This document shows positions 1 to 8,169 of a stretch of 64,000 bases of DNA, piece after piece. Source of the DNA: Thalassospira profundimaris. Its GTDB lineage: Bacteria > Pseudomonadota > Alphaproteobacteria > Rhodospirillales > Thalassospiraceae. A program made the position numbers and the translations under genes. The stretch lies in assembly GCF_003326755.1 (NCBI RefSeq), contig NZ_JPWH01000012.1, positions 91,501 to 155,500 on the forward strand. Direction: 5' to 3'. Positions within the stretch are counted from its first letter, which is position 1. Every line of letters begins with the position of its first letter. The notes beneath the pieces are model-generated. The model was not told where the DNA came from, ran no database searches, and saw nothing but the letters and a program-made list of their open reading frames with translations.

Positions 1-817
1 TGCTGATACCAAAGAATCGAGCCGTCGCCTTGATGACGACCAGATTTCCTGGTTCCAGTCATTGACCGATAGCGGGGCGATTGAAAAACGCTTCCATACG
101 CGCTTTTTCACCAACGGGGATTCCCGCGAACCGGAACTGGCCGGGATCTGGGGGGCGGCTGTCGGGTCTTTCTATACGCTGGCTGTGACGCTGATCCTGT
201 CCTTTCCCATTGGTGTGGCGGCGGCCATTTACCTTGAGGAATTTGCCCCGAAAAACCGCCTGACCCAGATTATTGAAGTCAATATCAACAATCTGGCAGC
301 AGTACCGTCCATCGTGTTTGGTTTGCTCGGCCTTGAACTTTACCTCAATGTCATGCACCTGCCGCGCTCCGCCCCGGTTGTCGGTGGGTTGACCCTGGCC
401 CTGATGACGCTGCCAACCATCATCATTGCCGCGCGTGCCGCGATCAAGGCGGTACCGCCCTCCATTCGCCAGGCGGCTTTGGGCCTGGGGGCATCGCCGG
501 TGCAAACGGTCAGCCACCATGTGTTGCCCCTGGCGATGCCGGGCATTCTGACCGGGACCATCATTGGCATGGCCCAGGCCCTGGGCGAAACGGCACCGCT
601 TCTGATGATTGGTATGGTGGCCTTTATTGTTGATATTCCCGGCAGTGCGATGGATGCGGCAACGGTTTTGCCGGTGCAGATCTATCTGTGGGCGGACAGC
701 CCCGAGCGTGCCTTTGTTGAAAAAACCTCTGCGGCGATCATGGTGTTGCTGGCCTTCCTGATCCTGATGAACGGGCTGGCTGTGTTCCTGCGCAAGAAAT
801 TTGAACGGAAGTGGTAA
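1..817 (+). CDS. pstA: Phosphate ABC transporter permease PstA (5' end cut off by the window)
   Basis: Inner-membrane permease subunit of the high-affinity phosphate importer PstSCAB. The frame is open from base 2, so the start lies outside the window and about 271 codons are visible. Several hydrophobic segments alternate with an EAA-type cytoplasmic loop ([13 protein letters not shown] followed by LPLAMPGI), the site where permeases of this family dock on the ATPase, followed by the PstA-typical ALGETAPLL. The stop codon is directly followed by pstB, and phoU and phoB follow, so this is the usual pst-pho operon. Family assignment is secure; the missing N-terminus cannot be judged. Confidence 0.95.
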   Translation, partial: ADTKESSRRLDDDQISWFQSLTDSGAIEKRFHTRFFTNGDSREPELAGIWGAAVGSFYTLAVTLILSFPIGVAAAIYLEEFAPKNRLTQIIEVNINNLAAVPSIVFGLLGLELYLNVMHLPRSAPVVGGLTLALMTLPTIIIAARAAIKAVPPSIRQAALGLGASPVQTVSHHVLPLAMPGILTGTIIGMAQALGETAPLLMIGMVAFIVDIPGSAMDAATVLPVQIYLWADSPERAFVEKTSAAIMVLLAFLILMNGLAVFLRKKFERKW

Positions 818-818
818 A

Positions 819-1625
819 ATGGCTGTTGTAACTGCTGACGCAATGACAAACGCTTCGCAAACGCGCGGTAAATCCAAGATGGCGGCCCGCGACCTGAACC
901 TGTTTTATAGTGACAATCAGGCCCTTTATGACGTTAATCTGGATGTTGTCGAACGCGAAGTCACCGCGCTGATTGGCCCGTCGGGCTGTGGTAAATCTAC
1001 TTTTTTGCGTTGCCTGAACCGCATGAACGACACCATCGATGGCGTAACCATCAATGGCAAGGTTACGCTGGATGACCGCGATATTTATGATAAATCGATT
1101 GACGTGGTGCAGTTGCGCGCGCGCATCGGCATGGTGTTCCAGAAGCCGAACCCGTTCCCGAAATCGATTTTTGATAATGTGGCCTATGGCCCGCGCATTC
1201 ATGGTCTGGTTAATTCCCGCGACGAACTTGACGAAATCGTCATGACTTCGCTGGAAAAGGCCGGCCTTCTGAAAGAAGTCAAAGACCGCCTTTCTGCCCC
1301 GGCAACCGGTCTTTCCGGTGGTCAGCAGCAGCGCCTGTGCATTGCGCGTGCGGTTGCTGTCAGCCCCGAAGTTATTTTGATGGATGAACCCTGTTCCGCG
1401 CTGGATCCGATCGCGACCGCCAAGGTCGAGGAACTGATCGACGAGCTGCGCTCGAACTACACCATTGTCATCGTCACTCACTCCATGCAGCAGGCCGCGC
1501 GTGTGTCGCAGCGCACGGCTTTTTTCCACTTGGGTAAACTTGTGGAAGTCGGCGAAACGGACCAAATCTTTACCAACCCGCGAGACGAACGGACCAAGGG
1601 TTATATCACTGGCCGCTTCGGCTAA
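819..1625 (+). CDS. pstB: Phosphate ABC transporter ATP-binding protein PstB
   Basis: Cytoplasmic ATPase that drives phosphate import through PstC/PstA. The 268-residue protein has Walker [10 protein letters not shown] at residues 53-61, the ABC signature LSGGQQQRL, and Walker B VILMDEP followed by the D-loop SALDP. The length is normal for PstB. I chose the ATG at 819, one base after the pstA stop, with GGAAG upstream; an in-frame TTG at 801 would overlap pstA and has no better ribosome site. It is followed 20 bases later by phoU in the same orientation. Confidence 0.96.
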   Translation: MAVVTADAMTNASQTRGKSKMAARDLNLFYSDNQALYDVNLDVVEREVTALIGPSGCGKSTFLRCLNRMNDTIDGVTINGKVTLDDRDIYDKSIDVVQLRARIGMVFQKPNPFPKSIFDNVAYGPRIHGLVNSRDELDEIVMTSLEKAGLLKEVKDRLSAPATGLSGGQQQRLCIARAVAVSPEVILMDEPCSALDPIATAKVEELIDELRSNYTIVIVTHSMQQAARVSQRTAFFHLGKLVEVGETDQIFTNPRDERTKGYITGRFG

Positions 1626-1645
1626 GCCGGGCAGGAGGTAATTCG

Positions 1646-2377
1646 ATGAGAAAAGAAGAAACCCATATTGTCAGTTCCTTCGACGAAGAACTGACCCGGT
1701 TGAACAATATCATATCCCAGATGGGCGGCCTGGCCGAAAGCCAGTTGATTTCGGCCATCCGTGCGATTTCCAAGCGGGATTCGGAACTGGCAGAACAGGT
1801 AATTGTATCTGACCTGCGCATCGACAAGCTCGAACAGGAAGTTCAGGATTTCGCGGTGCGTGTTCTGGCCCTGCGCCAGCCGATGGCCGATGATTTGCGC
1901 CAGGTTGTTACCGCGCTGAAATTGTCGAACGATCTGGAACGCATTGGCGACCTTGCCAAAAATATTGCCAAGCGTGCCCAGGTGCTTAACCAGATCCCGC
2001 CGATCCGCCCGGTTCAGGTTATTCCGAATATGGCGCGCCTGGCCCAGGAAATCATCAAGGATGTGCTGGACGCCTATATTGAAAATGACGCGGAAAAAGC
2101 CCAGCGCGTTTGGGCCCGCGACCAGGAAGTGGACGATATGTACAATTCGCTGTTCCGCGAATTGCTGACCTACATGATGGAAGACCCGCGCAATATTACC
2201 GCATCGACCCATCTTTTGTTCATTGCCAAAAATATTGAACGCATCGGCGACCATGCCACCAATATTGCCGAAACGATCTATTACCGCATCAAGGGTGAAG
2301 ATCTGCCGGTGGATGGCCGTCCCAAAAATGATGCTGCCAATTTTGCCGTGATTGAACCCAACGAGGCAGAGGATTAA
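1646..2377 (+). CDS. phoU: Phosphate signalling protein PhoU
   Basis: Soluble all-alpha regulator that links Pst transport to the PhoR-PhoB two-component system and damps phosphate import. The 243-residue protein shows the two tandem PhoU helical repeats, each with an acidic metal-binding motif (ALKLSNDLERIGDLAKNIA in the first; a matching NIERIGDHATNIAE in the second). An AGGAGG ribosome site lies just upstream of the ATG. It sits between pstB and phoB, as expected for the operon. No oddities seen. Confidence 0.96.
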   Translation: MRKEETHIVSSFDEELTRLNNIISQMGGLAESQLISAIRAISKRDSELAEQVIVSDLRIDKLEQEVQDFAVRVLALRQPMADDLRQVVTALKLSNDLERIGDLAKNIAKRAQVLNQIPPIRPVQVIPNMARLAQEIIKDVLDAYIENDAEKAQRVWARDQEVDDMYNSLFRELLTYMMEDPRNITASTHLLFIAKNIERIGDHATNIAETIYYRIKGEDLPVDGRPKNDAANFAVIEPNEAED

Positions 2378-2381
2378 CAGG

Positions 2382-3080
2382 ATGGATCCTACGGTTCTGA
2401 TTGTCGAGGATGAAGCCGCCATCGTCACGATGCTGCGCTACAACCTTGAACGGGAAGGCATGAATGTTGTTGAAGCCGGTGACGGGGACGAAGCCCTGAA
2501 AATCATGGCGGAAACCCATGTTGATCTGGTTTTGCTGGACTGGATGCTGCCGGTGATGTCCGGGATCGAGGTGTGCCGCCAGATCCGCCGTAAACCCGAA
2601 AGCCGCGATTTGCCGGTGATTATGGTGACAGCGCGCGGTGAAGAGGGCGACCGTATTCGTGGCCTGGATACAGGGGCCGACGATTATGTGACCAAGCCCT
2701 TTGCCATTGGCGAATTGCTGGCCCGTATCCGTGCGCTTTTGCGCCGGTCCGGCCCGGCGCAACCACAGGGGCAGTTGATCTATTCCGATATCGAAATGGA
2801 TCTGGCGGCCCATCGTGTCAATCGCAGTGGCAAACCCATTCATCTGGGGCCGACGGAATTTCGTCTGCTGCGTTATTTCCTGGAGCATCCGGGCCGGGTT
2901 TTTTCGCGCGAACAGTTGCTTAACGCTGTTTGGGGGCCGAATATCTATGTCGAAACCCGCACGGTGGATGTGCATATTCGCCGTTTGCGCAAGGCCCTGA
3001 ATGACGTCAAAGGCACCAAGGATGTGATCCGCACTGTGCGTGCGGCCGGTTATGCGCTTGATGATGATGCGGCGGCCTAA
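2382..3080 (+). CDS. phoB: Phosphate regulon response regulator PhoB
   Basis: OmpR/PhoB-family response regulator that activates phosphate-starvation genes after phosphorylation by PhoR. The 232-residue protein has an N-terminal receiver domain with the acidic pocket EDE near residue 10 and the phospho-acceptor Asp at about 53 (LLDWMLP), Thr in VTA, and Lys in TKPF, followed by a C-terminal winged helix (HLGPTEFRLL, REQLLNAVWG, RTVDVHIRRLRKAL). I start at the ATG at 2382, five bases after the phoU stop; an upstream in-frame codon would overlap phoU. No phoR follows it, so the kinase gene is probably upstream of pst or elsewhere. Confidence 0.95.
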   Translation: MDPTVLIVEDEAAIVTMLRYNLEREGMNVVEAGDGDEALKIMAETHVDLVLLDWMLPVMSGIEVCRQIRRKPESRDLPVIMVTARGEEGDRIRGLDTGADDYVTKPFAIGELLARIRALLRRSGPAQPQGQLIYSDIEMDLAAHRVNRSGKPIHLGPTEFRLLRYFLEHPGRVFSREQLLNAVWGPNIYVETRTVDVHIRRLRKALNDVKGTKDVIRTVRAAGYALDDDAAA

Positions 3081-3136
3081 ACGGTTTTTTTATTTCGGTA
3101 AATTGTGACAGAAATTCGCAATTTACACTGAAAATA

Positions 3137-3165
3137 CAAGGCCCTGTCATAATGGCAGGGCCTTG
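3137..3165. terminator. Hairpin between convergent phoB and the antiporter gene
   Basis: A perfect 10-bp stem (CAAGGCCCTG at 3137-3146, CAGGGCCTTG at 3156-3165) with a 9-base loop lies between the convergent phoB and the K+/H+ antiporter gene. The plus-strand tail is only weakly T-rich; the minus-strand tail (TGTATTTTC) is better, so it may serve both genes but mainly the minus one. Confidence 0.6.
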
Positions 3166-3203
3166 TTGCATGCGGTGGGGAAGGCTGGCATTGCCAAGGC
3201 CCT

Positions 3204-4967
3204 TTATGCCTTGTTTTCCGGTTTGTTGTTTGCCAAAGCCGGTTTCGTTGCGGAGGCGGATGAATGCCCGGGTGAACGCGGGGCCAGTTCGTTCATCAGC
3301 AGCATGTCGGCCCGGCGGAATTTGGCAATTTCGGTATCTATTTCATCCTGCGGTACATCACAGGCGGAAAGCACATGGTCCGACAGGCGCAAACCGGTTT
3401 CCAGCACTTCGGGGATGGCGGCATTGGCGCCGCTGCGCGATAGCGCGCCGATATGGGAAATATCCTGGGCGCGGGCAAAAATCTTTAAATGCGGGTAATG
3501 CTGGCGCAGCAGGGCGACCGTTTTCTCGGTTTCATGCGGCGATCCCATCGCAACGGCGGCAACATGCGCCTGATCGGTGTGGGCGGCCCGGAAACTTTCC
3601 GGTCGCGACCCGTCGGCGAAATAAACCGGCAGGCCCTCGGCCCGGCCGCGGGCGACCTGCTGGGCATCGGAATCGAGAACGATAAAGGGAATGTTGCGGG
3701 TTTTTAACAAACGGGCCAGCACCCGGCCCACGCGCCCGCAACCGATAATCAGCACATGGTGTTCAACACCATCGGTCTGTGCTTCAATTTCGCCAAGCTG
3801 GTCGGTCTCGCGGGGATGAAAAATATCCTCCAGCTTTTTGCCAAGGGCGATCATGCTGGGGGTCAGGGCCATTGATATGGCGACAATCGGCACCAGAATG
3901 GCCGCAAGTTGCGGCGTGATGGCGCCATTTTGCGCGGCCAGCGAAAACATGACAAAGGCAAATTCGCCGCCACCGGCCAGCCCCAGGGCAATGCGCATCG
4001 ATACCGCCCGATCAAACCGTGTTGCCAGGGACAGCAAAAACAAAATCGCCCCCTTGATCAGCAACAGGGCCAGAACCCCCAAAATAACGGTCAGGGCATG
4101 ATGATAAACCACCCCGACATCGACCGACATGCCCACCGACATGAAAAACAGCGACAAAAACACGCCGCGAAATGGCGCAATGTCGGCTTCGATCTGATGG
4201 CGAAATTCGGTTTCAGCCAGCATCACCCCGGCAATAAACGCCCCTAACGCCATCGAAAGACCGGCCATTTCGGTTAAGGTACTGGCCGCCAGCACGGCAA
4301 ACAGGGTGCCAATGGCAAACAGTTCGGGGTTATGCAGGGCGGCAATGGCGCGAAACATGGGGCGAAGTAAAAAGCGCCCGGCCAGCAACAACACGGCAAC
4401 CGCCCCCACACCGGCCAGAATGCTGACCCAGGGGCTTGTGGTGCTGGTGGTATTGCCTGCCGCCTGCACCATGATCAGAAAGGGGCCCACGGCCACATCC
4501 TGAAGCAGCAAAACCGCCAGCGCCGCCCGGCCAAACCGGGTGTGAAGCTGGCGTTCGTCGGAAAGCTGCTTGAGGATAATGGCGGTGGAAGACAGGGCAA
4601 GGGCCCCGGCAATGACCAATGCACTGGGCAAGGGCAGGTCGATTGCGATCAGGGCAACAAAGCCAAGGCCCAGGGTGACGGTGATTTGCAACACCCCCAG
4701 GGCGGCAAATTTGCCACCGATCACGCGCAACCGTTCGCGCGAGAGTTCCAGCCCGATCATGAACAGCAGGAAAACCACACCCAGTTCGGCCACGGTGGAA
4801 ATATCGCGATTATCGGGAATAAACCCCAGCCCGAAAGGTCCGATCACCAGACCACCAATCAGAAAGCCGATAATCGAATTGGCCTTTAGGCGTTGCGCAA
4901 TTGGCACCGCAATGACGGCAGCACTCAGGATCAGGAACAGCTCGAACAGCACAGTGCTATGGGGCAT
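3204..4967 (-). CDS. CPA2-family monovalent cation:proton antiporter with RCK (TrkA-N) domain, KefB/KefC-like
   Basis: Predicted inner-membrane K+(Na+)/H+ antiporter. The 587-residue protein begins with about 12 hydrophobic segments of the Na+/H+ exchanger type (LKANSIIGFLIGGLVIGP near residue 30), then from about residue 400 a Rossmann RCK/TrkA-N domain (HVLIIGCGRVGRVLARLL) that senses nucleotides or redox state, and a low-complexity Ala/Ser/Pro tail. Length and order match KefB/KefC/YbaL proteins. No KefF/KefG-type ancillary gene is next to it, so glutathione gating is not supported. It converges on phoB. Confidence 0.9.
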   Translation of the reverse strand: MPHSTVLFELFLILSAAVIAVPIAQRLKANSIIGFLIGGLVIGPFGLGFIPDNRDISTVAELGVVFLLFMIGLELSRERLRVIGGKFAALGVLQITVTLGLGFVALIAIDLPLPSALVIAGALALSSTAIILKQLSDERQLHTRFGRAALAVLLLQDVAVGPFLIMVQAAGNTTSTTSPWVSILAGVGAVAVLLLAGRFLLRPMFRAIAALHNPELFAIGTLFAVLAASTLTEMAGLSMALGAFIAGVMLAETEFRHQIEADIAPFRGVFLSLFFMSVGMSVDVGVVYHHALTVILGVLALLLIKGAILFLLSLATRFDRAVSMRIALGLAGGGEFAFVMFSLAAQNGAITPQLAAILVPIVAISMALTPSMIALGKKLEDIFHPRETDQLGEIEAQTDGVEHHVLIIGCGRVGRVLARLLKTRNIPFIVLDSDAQQVARGRAEGLPVYFADGSRPESFRAAHTDQAHVAAVAMGSPHETEKTVALLRQHYPHLKIFARAQDISHIGALSRSGANAAIPEVLETGLRLSDHVLSACDVPQDEIDTEIAKFRRADMLLMNELAPRSPGHSSASATKPALANNKPENKA

Positions 4968-5426
4968 CGATATTCATCCAGGGGCGTTAACTTCAGGCTC
5001 AGTCATACACGTTGCCGGTTGTCGCGACCATAGCGCAATCGGGTGTAAAACGATGTAAAACGGGATCGGGGCGTGATCATGCAGCCGGGAAACGGTTTGT
5101 CTTCATACATGTCGGGTAAATGTTTTTGCAGGGTTTTGGGGTGATGTGGTTGAGGCGCTGGCAGATTAGTTTGTGACAGGATGATACCGGGTGAAACCGT
5201 TATTTGCCGTTTCACCCAGGCATATTTGCGGTACGTAGTGGCATATCCTGCATTTTCCGGCTGTGTCCTGGATAACATCGGGCAATTATGGCCCTTTGCC
5301 AGACGGCTTTGGCTGCATTATCTGGCGCGAGATCGCTTGCGTTTAAGTTGGCGCGCTGCCATCTTTCGCGGCAGTGCCCGACGAAAAAGCAGGGCGTCTT
5401 TTTTAATCATAAATGGCGAACCGATT
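4968..5426. other. Intergenic region between antiporter and exchanger genes
   Basis: This divergent region must hold the promoters of both flanking genes. The only structure I see is an inverted repeat at 5189-5217 (listed separately). An open frame runs through part of it in phase with the downstream exchanger but encodes Arg-rich sequence without family likeness, so I treat it as non-coding leader. Confidence 0.4.
5189..5217. repeat. Inverted repeat upstream of the Ca2+/Na+ exchanger
   Basis: GGGTGAAAC (5189-5197) and GTTTCACCC (5209-5217) are perfect 9-base arms around an 11-base spacer, about 210 bases before the exchanger start. It could be a protein operator or an RNA hairpin in the leader; no T-run follows it. 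Confidence 0.45.
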
Positions 5427-6389
5427 TTGGAACAGTTTATACCCTATTTGCAAATTGTTGGCGGACTCGTTCTTTTGACGGCCGGGGGCGAATTCATGGT
5501 GCGCGGCGCGGTGGGCCTGGCCCTGTTAATGGGGATTTCCAAGGCGATCGTCGGATTGACAATTGTCGCTGCCGGTACATCCGCCCCCGAATTTGTTGTA
5601 TCGCTCAATGCGGCCCTTGCCGGGTCGGGCGATATTGCGATGGGCAATGTGGTGGGCTCCAATATTGCCAATATCCTGCTTATTTTGGGGGCTGTGGCCG
5701 TGCTCAAGCCGGTGGCGGCCAGCCGTACCACCACGATCCGCGATGGCGGGGCGATGTTGTTGGGGACGGTTCTTTTTATCGGGCTGTGCCTGTTTGGTGT
5801 GATTGAACGCTGGGCCGGGGTGCTGATGCTCGCGGTTTTGGCGATAGTATGGTATCTGACCTGTAAACACGATAAAAACAGCCCCGATGCCGCAAGTGCG
5901 CTGCATGAAAACGAAGTTGATGAAGTTGGCGATGTTCCCGGTGGCTGGCTAAAACCCGTTATCGCCACCATCGTCGGCATTGTTGCGCTGACTTTTGGTG
6001 CCGATTTGCTGGTGGATGGTGGTGTAACCGTGGCGCGTGAATTTGGCGTTTCAGAAGCCGTCATCGGCCTGACACTGGTGGCCGTTGGCACGTCATTGCC
6101 CGAACTGGCCGCCTCGATGGTGGCCGCCTTTCGCGGACATGCCGACGTGGCACTGGGAAATGTGTTGGGGTCAAACTTTTTGAACCTGTTGGCCATTATC
6201 GGTGGTGTTTCGGTTATTTCGCCCATTGTCGTACCGGATCAAATTGCCAAGTCTGACATGTGGGTCATGCTGGGCGTGACCGTGGCTCTATTGTTTGTGG
6301 CCTATTTTGCGCGGCGTATCGGACGCCTTGCCGGGGCTGTTTTCATGGCAGTGTATGCCGTTTATATCGGTATGCTGTTTGCCGGTTAA
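5427..6389 (+). CDS. Calcium/sodium antiporter, CaxA/YrbG family
   Basis: Membrane cation:Ca2+ exchanger. From the TTG at 5427 the protein has 320 residues, the usual length, with about ten hydrophobic segments and the two inverted alpha repeats of the family: GLTIVAAGTSAPEFVVSL with GNVVGSNIANILLILG, and GLTLVAVGTSLPELAASM with GNVLGSNFLNLLAIIG. The acidic residues of both repeats (Glu in APE and PE) are present. The frame stays open back to an ATG at 5181, but that adds 82 Arg-rich residues and covers an inverted repeat, so I reject the longer form. The ribosome site before 5427 is weak, so the start is uncertain. Confidence 0.85.
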   Translation: MEQFIPYLQIVGGLVLLTAGGEFMVRGAVGLALLMGISKAIVGLTIVAAGTSAPEFVVSLNAALAGSGDIAMGNVVGSNIANILLILGAVAVLKPVAASRTTTIRDGGAMLLGTVLFIGLCLFGVIERWAGVLMLAVLAIVWYLTCKHDKNSPDAASALHENEVDEVGDVPGGWLKPVIATIVGIVALTFGADLLVDGGVTVAREFGVSEAVIGLTLVAVGTSLPELAASMVAAFRGHADVALGNVLGSNFLNLLAIIGGVSVISPIVVPDQIAKSDMWVMLGVTVALLFVAYFARRIGRLAGAVFMAVYAVYIGMLFAG

Positions 6390-6472
6390 ACATATAAACA
6401 GACAAATCACCGTGCGATCATGGCATTTTGCATGAGTCTCGCGGGCTTTGGCAGGAAACGGATGGTTATAGT

Positions 6473-7243
6473 ATGACGGATAAAACGCCCCCAACGGCCC
6501 TGATCACCGGGGCGGCCAAACGGATTGGCCGGGTTATTGCGCTTGATTTGGCCGCACGGGGCCATGACATTGTTTTGCATTGCAATCGTTCGCGCGAGGC
6601 AGCCGAAGAACTGGCAGGTGACATTCGCGAAATGGGGCGCCAGTGCCATGTGGTATGCGCCGATCTTGCCAGCGAAACCGCCACGGCAGACATCCTGGCC
6701 GAGGCAACCGATACCCTGGGGCCGATAGGGCTGTTGGTCAACAATGCCTCGACCTTTGAGTATGACGATATTAAATCGGCAACCCGTGAAAGCTGGGACT
6801 TTCATATGGAGGTCAATCTGCGTGCACCGTTTGTGCTCTCGCAGGAATTTGCCCGCTTGTTGCCCGAAGATCAGTCCGGGCTGATTGTGAATATTATTGA
6901 CCAGCGTGTCTGGAACCTGACACCGCATTTCACCACCTACACCCTGTCCAAGGCCGGTTTATGGACCCTGACACAGACCCTGTCGATGGGCCTGGCACCG
7001 CGTATTCGGGTCAATGCCATTGGCCCGGGGCCGGTATTGCCCAGTGTGCGGCAAAGCCAGGAAGATTTCGATGCCCAGTGCCGTAAAACGCCCTTGGGAA
7101 TTGGGACATCCCCGCAGCAGATTTGCGACGCGATACGGTTTTTTCTTGCAGCACCGGCCGTCACCGGGCAAATGTTAGCCCTTGATGGTGGACAACATAT
7201 GAATTGGGCCCCCGCCGACAGCGATGATTTGCCTGTCGAGTAA
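6473..7243 (+). CDS. Short-chain dehydrogenase/reductase, pteridine reductase-like (FolM/PTR1 type)
   Basis: NAD(P)H-dependent oxidoreductase of 256 residues. The Rossmann motif is TALITGAAKRIGR, a form with Lys-Arg after the glycine region typical of NADPH-using pteridine reductases; NNAS follows, and the catalytic Tyr and Lys are in TYTLSKAG. The C-terminus (VTGQMLALDGGQH) is also SDR-typical. The next gene is folB, a dihydroneopterin enzyme, which supports a role in reducing dihydrofolate or dihydromonapterin. Substrate is inferred from motif plus context. The ATG at 6473 is preferred to an upstream frame start that lacks domain similarity. Confidence 0.85.
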   Translation: MTDKTPPTALITGAAKRIGRVIALDLAARGHDIVLHCNRSREAAEELAGDIREMGRQCHVVCADLASETATADILAEATDTLGPIGLLVNNASTFEYDDIKSATRESWDFHMEVNLRAPFVLSQEFARLLPEDQSGLIVNIIDQRVWNLTPHFTTYTLSKAGLWTLTQTLSMGLAPRIRVNAIGPGPVLPSVRQSQEDFDAQCRKTPLGIGTSPQQICDAIRFFLAAPAVTGQMLALDGGQHMNWAPADSDDLPVE

Positions 7244-7309
7244 CCGACCACCGGCGACTGGTGGTTGATGCCAGTTTTCCCCTCCCGCGCAGCACGAAGG
7301 ATACCCATA

Positions 7310-7735
7310 ATGACCGCAGGTCTGAAACAGGACGATAATATTACCACCCTGCCTTATGCCGATCAGGCCGGCAGCTTGCGGCGCGTTTTTGTGCGCGACA
7401 TGGTGATCAATACCTCGATCGGGGTTTACGATTTTGAAAAAGAAGCCCCGCAACGGGTGCGCATCAATCTTGATCTTTCGGTGGTCGAGGGCGAGGGCCC
7501 CAAGAATGACGACCTTGATAGTGTGCTGTGTTACGAGGAACTGGTTAACGGGGTGCGCGCAATTTGTGCAGATGGCCACGTAAACCTTGTCGAGACACTC
7601 AGTGAAAACATAGCAGCCATGTGTTTGACCGATCGACGGGTCCGTAAGGTGTGTGTGCGGGTCGAGAAGCTCGATGTTTTTGAAGATGTCGGTGCGGTCG
7701 GGGTCGAAATCGAACGCTTTAATCTCGCGCGGTGA
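7310..7735 (+). CDS. folB: Dihydroneopterin aldolase family protein FolB
   Basis: Converts 7,8-dihydroneopterin to 6-hydroxymethyl-dihydropterin and glycolaldehyde in folate synthesis. The 141-residue protein carries the FolB core after an N-terminal stretch of about 20 residues: VFVRDMVINTSIGVYDFEKE with PQRVRINLDL, then DDLDSVLCYEELVNGV, then HVNLVETLSENIA. The active-site Glu region (GVYDFEKEAPQ) is recognisable, and VRVEKLDVFEDVGAVGVEI closes the fold. It lies 66 bases after the SDR gene in the same direction, so the two probably act in the same pteridine pathway. Confidence 0.88.
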   Translation: MTAGLKQDDNITTLPYADQAGSLRRVFVRDMVINTSIGVYDFEKEAPQRVRINLDLSVVEGEGPKNDDLDSVLCYEELVNGVRAICADGHVNLVETLSENIAAMCLTDRRVRKVCVRVEKLDVFEDVGAVGVEIERFNLAR

Positions 7736-8169
7736 TACCGTCGTTTGGAAGTGAATAAATTTTGATAAGAGGCCCATTCTTATGGCGAATCTGTGATTCC
7801 TAAGGGGCGAATCGTTTGGATCGTTTATGCACAAGCATTCCTGGCGACAAAAACAAAGAGGAAAAAAGATATTTTACGTTAAGGTTACGGATTGTTTTCA
7901 GGTTGACAGTATTTTTACCAAATAAAATCAATAACTTAGTATTTATGCTTAAAATATGGGCAATTCACAGAACGTTAAGACTCTCAAGGGGTCTAGAGTT
8001 CAGCCCCCCTATTACCCACATACTTATCCACAGGCTTGGTGGAAACTTTTCCCGGGGGCGATTCCCTCGGGACCCGCAAGTTTTTTAATAAGATTCGCTT
8101 AGGCTATCGTATAGAAATACCAGACCAAGACCCTATCTGGTCGGTTTTTGAACAATCCAGGATGCTTTG
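7736..8169. other. AT-rich intergenic region with DnaA boxes and IHF site: candidate replication origin (oriC)
   Basis: A 430-base gap between folB and uvrC. Seen directly: a perfect DnaA box TTATCCACA at 8024-8032; a one-mismatch neighbour TTACCCACA at 8012-8020; TTATGCACA at 7825-7833, which fits TTWTNCACA; a reverse-strand box with one mismatch at 7750-7758; and a perfect match to the IHF consensus WATCAANNNNTTR at 7926-7938. Positions 7861-7980 contain only 33 G or C of 120 by hand count, far below the neighbours, as a DNA-unwinding element would. Alphaproteobacterial origins are often near hemE, which is not here, so this remains a candidate. It also contains the uvrC promoter. Confidence 0.5.

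Noticed and set aside
5181..5426. N-terminal extension of the Ca2+/Na+ exchanger
   Set aside because: Arg-rich 82 residues without similarity and covering an inverted repeat; the 320-residue form matches the family length.
7816..8088. 90-codon open frame inside the AT-rich gap
   Set aside because: Composition matches the AT-rich DNA element, no family likeness, covers DnaA boxes.
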